From the NCBI GenBank assembly GCA_947846985.1, contig CANTUZ010000001.1, forward strand, positions 72,495,521 to 72,559,520: a stretch of DNA of 64,000 nt. Direction: 5' to 3'. The notes beneath the pieces are model-generated. The model was not told where the DNA came from, ran no database searches, and worked only from the letters and a program-made list of their open reading frames with translations. The position numbers were made by a program, and so were the translations under genes. Source of the stretch: Fratercula arctica. Its lineage: Eukaryota > Chordata > Aves > Charadriiformes > Alcidae. Positions 59,524-64,000 of this stretch are shown here, one piece after another; the first letter of the stretch is position 1, and every line of letters starts with the position of its first letter.

Positions 59524-61979
59524 AACAAATGATGATGTACTCTCTATGTCATTTAATCTCTGCCTCAGTTCCTGTCTGCAAAACAGTTGAAATGTGCCAT
59601 AATTCTCTCCCACTCTCAGTGTATCAGGTTTATTTCAGTCAGAGACCTTGGAAGCAGGGACTCTGCCTTACTGTCCAGCATCTAGCCCAACTCTCATTTG
59701 TTGTGCTGGGTGTCACGATCATACTATTCAGAGCAGCAGTGACCTGTGTGTGTACTTGAATTGTGTGTATCACATATCATTGTGCACAATGAGAAGTCTG
59801 CAGATTGCTTTGCTTTATACCATTCTCAAGCAACTTATCCATAGACGTGCAGTACTAGGTACAATAACTGAATGAGGGAAATGTAAAGACTTGACACATT
59901 TCCTATAGAGTCTTTGATTTCCTTTTTTGCTCATCCTTCTGCCGTGACAATGTTTGAAACATTATCATTATTTTTTTTCCATGGTTCTTGGGTTGGTTCC
60001 TGTCAGTAGAGGCACTGGTTTACACAGCCTCTGACTCCTTACGCCTGTTTCTATTAAATGACCTCAGTTGCTGTGGTGTAAATTTTTGTTTGATGCAGCA
60101 AACCAGGCTAAGGAGCTGATGCTGTCTAACAATAAGCCAGAAGAACCAGTGGTTACTAACCCACATCCGTTCCCTGGTGCCGTTCACTGCACAGGGAAAA
60201 GTGCTGGAGATTAGTGGAATGAAAATAAGCCTTAGCCTGTGAACAACCCACAAGGCTCACTATGTCATGATATACTGCAATATTTCCTTCTTGTAAGAGC
60301 AGTGAGCTCTTTCATTAAAGCTCTGCCCCTCAATGCCAAATACGTGAGGCTTCTGAAATGACTGTCCAACTTCTTGGGGTCACACACTTTTTACTGGCAC
60401 AGTACTCTTGAAAATGTACACGTTCATCTAACAGAGGCACGATGGAAGCATCCACAGGCTTATCAACCTCTTCCAAATATATCTATATCAAACCGATGTA
60501 CTTAGCGCATAGAAAATTTTCCTTTTGACTCATTGTTCTTAGTTTCTCTCCCCAGATCCCACTCTCACATTTTTATTTACCTTTGACTTTGTAGGCTATA
60601 GTAGTTCACTCATTTTGTAGTGGCCATCAGGGATTCTTTGGGTGAAAGTTATTGTTACTGAATTAATTTCTTTTCTATGTAATATTTAGCTGTAGTCAAA
60701 ATATCAACTGTATTAAATGCTTTTGTTCATATACTCTCTTTTACTAGAAGATTAAGCTTTAATTTCTCTGAACTCCTTATAAACCCACTATGCCTCTACT
60801 TGGGTGAGTAGTATGTACATTCCTTGGGGGATTAGTCCCTCTGTGCTACAAATATCTTCAGTCTTCCAATGTTTTGCTGTAACAGGGCATACTTCCTACC
60901 TATTGCAAATGATGCATTCTGCAAATACTGTATTCTAGAAAGCCAAGGTTTGTAACAAGAAGCAATATAATTTATTAACTCAGACAAAACCCCATAAAAG
61001 TTCTCAGACATATAAACTCTTCACATCTGAAATGGAAGCAACATACTTCAAGCGAAGTACGGAAATTGGTCTCAGTTCAGTTTCATTACTGTTAATCACT
61101 GTGATGGTCTGAGAGAAAAGGATAGTTTAAATCTAGGAAGCTGAGGGAGCTGTTAGTAAGGAGAGAGGTGATAAGGTCAGTAGCCTCTACTGAGTAGAGA
61201 GAGAGGGACAGATTATTATCTCCTGTGGAGTCACAAGGGTTAGCAGAAGAGATACTGTGAAGAAAATCATATAATGTGAAGTAAACTAGCCTCTTACTAA
61301 GCTCTTGATTTTATGATTTTTTAGTATCCAGCAGAATAATAAACTTGATATCCAGGTTCACCTTCTGAAGGTTTACAGGTACTACAAGTGACCACAACTG
61401 CTTTGAAATGGAGGAATGCTGACAAAACCAGACTCTTGACTTTTAATGATGTGTCATTTAAAAGGATGCAGTCTGACCTCTCTCAGCAGTATTGAGGCTC
61501 TAGTATCTATAAATGACTTATTATGTAAAGACATACTCCTGTGCATGCTGCGTTTGCCATAAAGACCATGATTCACATTTCAAAAGAAGATAACAGAAAT
61601 CACTCAAATCTGAAATTAGGGCAAGGAAGATACAGCCTGCAGAAGGAGGGATTTTGTGTGGCTTGGTTACAGAAGCTGGTGAATGATAGTAGCTTCATGT
61701 TTGTGGCCATGGAGCCATTCAGAAATATCAAGTCTGGAAAGCCAAGATGCCTCTCAAAAATTTACTCATCCAGAATGATTACTGAGAGCCTCTTCCTGTC
61801 CAAATAGGTCAACATTTCCACAGAGACATAAAACTAAAGGAAATTAGAATGGAAAGGTTTGTTTCAAAAGAAATATTTCATATACAGTGTTTTTATGAAG
61901 CTCAAAAAATTAGCAGCTCAATGAACAATCGTCTGTATCTCACCACAATATCAATTTATATTCTGTGCTATTATTGCAG
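59524..61979 (+). other. GABRG3 intron immediately upstream of exon 7
   Basis: Unique AT-rich sequence with no further repeat or exon recognised, leading into the exon 7 acceptor. Confidence 0.8.
61952..61979 (+). promoter_or_regulatory. 3' splice site of GABRG3 exon 7
   Basis: A T-rich stretch followed by TTATTGCAG leads straight into the exon. The polypyrimidine tract is interrupted by purines and is only of moderate strength, which is notable for an acceptor ending a 36.4 kb intron. Confidence 0.88.
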
Positions 61980-62132
61980 GTGATTATGTAGTCATGACTA
62001 TATACTTCGACTTAAGTAGAAGAATGGGATACTTTACTATTCAAACATACATTCCCTGTATATTAACAGTTGTTCTTTCCTGGGTATCCTTTTGGATTAA
62101 AAAAGATGCCACACCAGCAAGAACAGCATTAG
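61980..62132 (+). CDS. GABRG3: GABA-A receptor gamma-3 subunit, exon 7 (153 bp; pre-M1, M1 and start of M2)
   Basis: With the G that ends the previous exon, the first two bases complete a glycine codon, followed by [15 protein letters not shown] (pre-M1 linker). Next comes transmembrane helix M1 (62027-62098, [11 protein letters not shown] through LSWVSFWI, about 24 residues). [12 protein letters not shown] follows, opening pore helix M2. The PAR tripeptide (62114-62122) is the conserved stretch at the cytoplasmic mouth of anion-selective Cys-loop receptors and contributes to chloride selectivity. The FTIQTYIPC block with its proline and cysteine is diagnostic of the GABA-A/glycine receptor family. 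Acceptor AG is at 61978-61979 and donor GTAAG at 62133. Length 153 bp and phase 1 to 1 agree with exon 7 of gamma genes. [13 protein letters not shown], rather than INKDAVPARTSLG, points to gamma-3. There is no frameshift or stop, so the exon looks functional. The remaining M2-M4 exons lie beyond the window. Confidence 0.96.
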
Positions 62133-62138
62133 GTAAGT
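62131..62138 (+). promoter_or_regulatory. 5' splice site of GABRG3 exon 7
   Basis: AG|GTAAGT is a consensus donor. It leaves the exon ending on the first base of a codon (phase 1), as in other gamma genes. Confidence 0.93.
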
Positions 62139-64000
62139 TGTTAATAATTCGCTTTTCTGCTTTTTTTTTTGTGTAGTTCCTACCCTATCATTTGAAAATG
62201 TCATCTTCCTTTCAACGAGACCACTAGCTATATGCTGTGGATTATTGCTAACATATCTTGCAGACACAGATCTACTTATCACTGAAGCCTTTGGTTTTCT
62301 GCCTTTAACAGGGCAATTAAAAACAAACTATGCTGACCCTTTGGAATAGCACTGCCACCTATTTCGCATAATGTTTTAAAATTAATGTCTGTCTCCTTGT
62401 TCTCGCTATAATATTTTAGTGACATTTTTGAAGAATAAATTAATTGCACTGCTGGCTTCCTTTCCTTCTGAAACTCTCCCCCATGGGGCATTATGTCTTA
62501 TATATACAGAAAATGGTGGGATATAATAATATTAACTCATTCAAAGTGTTTTAGCTTGCATGCTTGAAGTTAAAAGCCACACTAGGTGTATAGATATTTT
62601 TCATAGTTTGTGGAGATGTACACTGGTATAGGTTTTCCAGCAGCTCATTCACGTCAGGACCAGCGTGTGCATTTTGGCATCATGCTTTAGGATACACTTA
62701 GAAACGTTGACCATTTATTCTTATGTCTATAGGAAAACCTGCAGGTTTTGCCAGCATTGAGGACATAGGGCTATATAATAGCCAATTATAGGTGTACATC
62801 AGAACTGAAGGAAAAACGTTTTATCTGAGACTGTGGTTGCCAGGGCTGCAAATGCTAACTGATTCATAAATCTACCGGTCTAGCAAAAAGGGGAGGCTGT
62901 GTCAAGGTTTACATGTCTGTTTCCAAGCGTACAGGTTACCATTCCCAGTTATTCATTGCTTCCTCCTGCTGGAGTTTGTCACTGTCTCCAGTCAACCAGA
63001 TGGACCCTCTAAATCATTTCAGTTTGAAAGAACAAATTATTAAAAATTGACCTGCCTGACTTTTTGGACTGAAATCAGATGGGAAGCGTTCACAGGAGCA
63101 ACTGAGTCCCCAGGCTCGAGAGGGTGATACTGCTGTGAGGAAAGAGTGGAGAGCAAGGGATGCAAACAGGTCGAGCCTCCTTGGAGGCCATGTGAAGGCA
63201 GCCTGCAGCAGGCATGGTGTTGCCGAGTGCTGCTGTGTGCTGGCAAGCCTTGGTTCAACCACAGTATAGGAGAGGCCATTTGCACAAACCAAGTCTGTCT
63301 CCCACTCCCCTAAACAGCTTTTACCAGAAATGATGGGTATTTGTGTGTGAATCCATTTCTGTTTGTTAGCTCTCTTTCAAACACCGTGTAGGGGTGCTCT
63401 ACTTGATCTCAGGAGGAAGACACCTTGTTTGACAATGCGGCCTTTATACAGCAGTTGTTCAAAATGACTTGTCCTGCTTCTGTCTGCCTCTGTCCTGCAT
63501 TAATAAATCTAAGCAGCCACCAATTTTGAGGGTGCCGTGGTTTCTAGCATAAACCCCGTGAAGGCCCTGAAGAGGAAAATAAAAATGAAGGGCTAAAGAG
63601 ACTTTGAAGCCCATTCACACTGAATGAGATTTTAGCTGCTAGGTCTCTTGAACGTGCCCAGAAGTCTGATCCCACTTTCTAAATCCTTCAGTCCCTCACA
63701 AAAAAATCTACGGTCATCTATTCAGGGTTACAAGGCCTAGGTTACAAACATTTTTCCTCCCAAAACTTTCAGTGCTTCAATAGCTTTATAGTAACTTTCA
63801 TCTGAATGACAGAAGAAATACGTTACCAAAAATATCCTCTAGGTGTAACTCCCTCACTACTCATAGCTTTATTTAAGCAATGAAGCTATATGCCAGTCAT
63901 TCCTGCTATAATCCTTAGGCATCTTCCTTGGGGGCAGTTCTATCAACTGTAATTCTTAGTGAGTGACAAGGCATCGTTCCAAACCAAGAGCAGCTCAGGG
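62133..64000 (+). other. Start of the GABRG3 intron downstream of exon 7
   Basis: Begins with the GTAAGT donor. A T-rich tract ending GTGTAG (62159-62176) lies 44 bases downstream and looks like a decoy acceptor. A moderately GC-rich patch at about 63060-63260 has no identity I can give. No further exon is visible to the window end, so the M2-M3 exon lies beyond. Confidence 0.85.

Noticed and set aside
61542..62562. TGCATG (RBFOX) motifs about 430 bases on each side of exon 7 (61542 and 62557)
   Set aside because: A given hexamer is expected many times in 64 kb by chance, and exon 7 encodes M1, so it is not expected to be alternatively spliced.

Overview
The window is a stretch of vertebrate nuclear DNA, most likely from a bird. 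The support is (i) two spliced coding exons of a GABA-A receptor gamma subunit with canonical splice sites, and (ii) five copies of the CR1 non-LTR retrotransposon, the dominant interspersed repeat of birds (also found in other sauropsids). The rest is AT-rich and CpG-poor, with no prokaryotic operon structure, no rRNA or tRNA and no CRISPR. No species can be assigned.

Layout: the whole window lies inside one plus-strand gene, best identified as GABRG3 (gamma-3). Positions 1-25441 are the 3' part of the intron before exon 6 (numbered by homology to gamma genes). Exon 6 (25442-25579, 138 bp) codes for the end of the extracellular ligand-binding domain. A 36.4 kb intron follows (25580-61979). 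Exon 7 (61980-62132, 153 bp) codes for the pre-M1 segment, M1 and the start of pore helix M2. Positions 62133-64000 are the beginning of the next intron. Both exons have phase-1 boundaries on both sides and join in frame.

The introns hold CR1 copies at 15363-15635, 16130-16995, 39271-39360 and 58864-59523 (all antisense to the gene) and 49756-50190 (sense, with a pentanucleotide tail). A probable solo LTR lies at 45902-46424 (minus) with a 4-bp target duplication. Simple repeats occur at 50191-50295, 57354-57409 and 58138-58376, the last an unbroken 239-nt purine tract. Smaller structures include a G-quadruplex motif, several perfect palindromes and juxtaposed 3'/5' splice signals resembling recursive splice sites. 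I found no second gene. Other open frames are short, unrecognised or lie within CR1, and are best read as chance frames.

I did not find a convincing undescribed system. The most testable leads are the recursive-splice-like sites at about 29.7 and 30.6 kb, the 20-bp palindrome at 31123, the G-quadruplex motif at 45526 and the clustered inverted repeats at 6878-6921.
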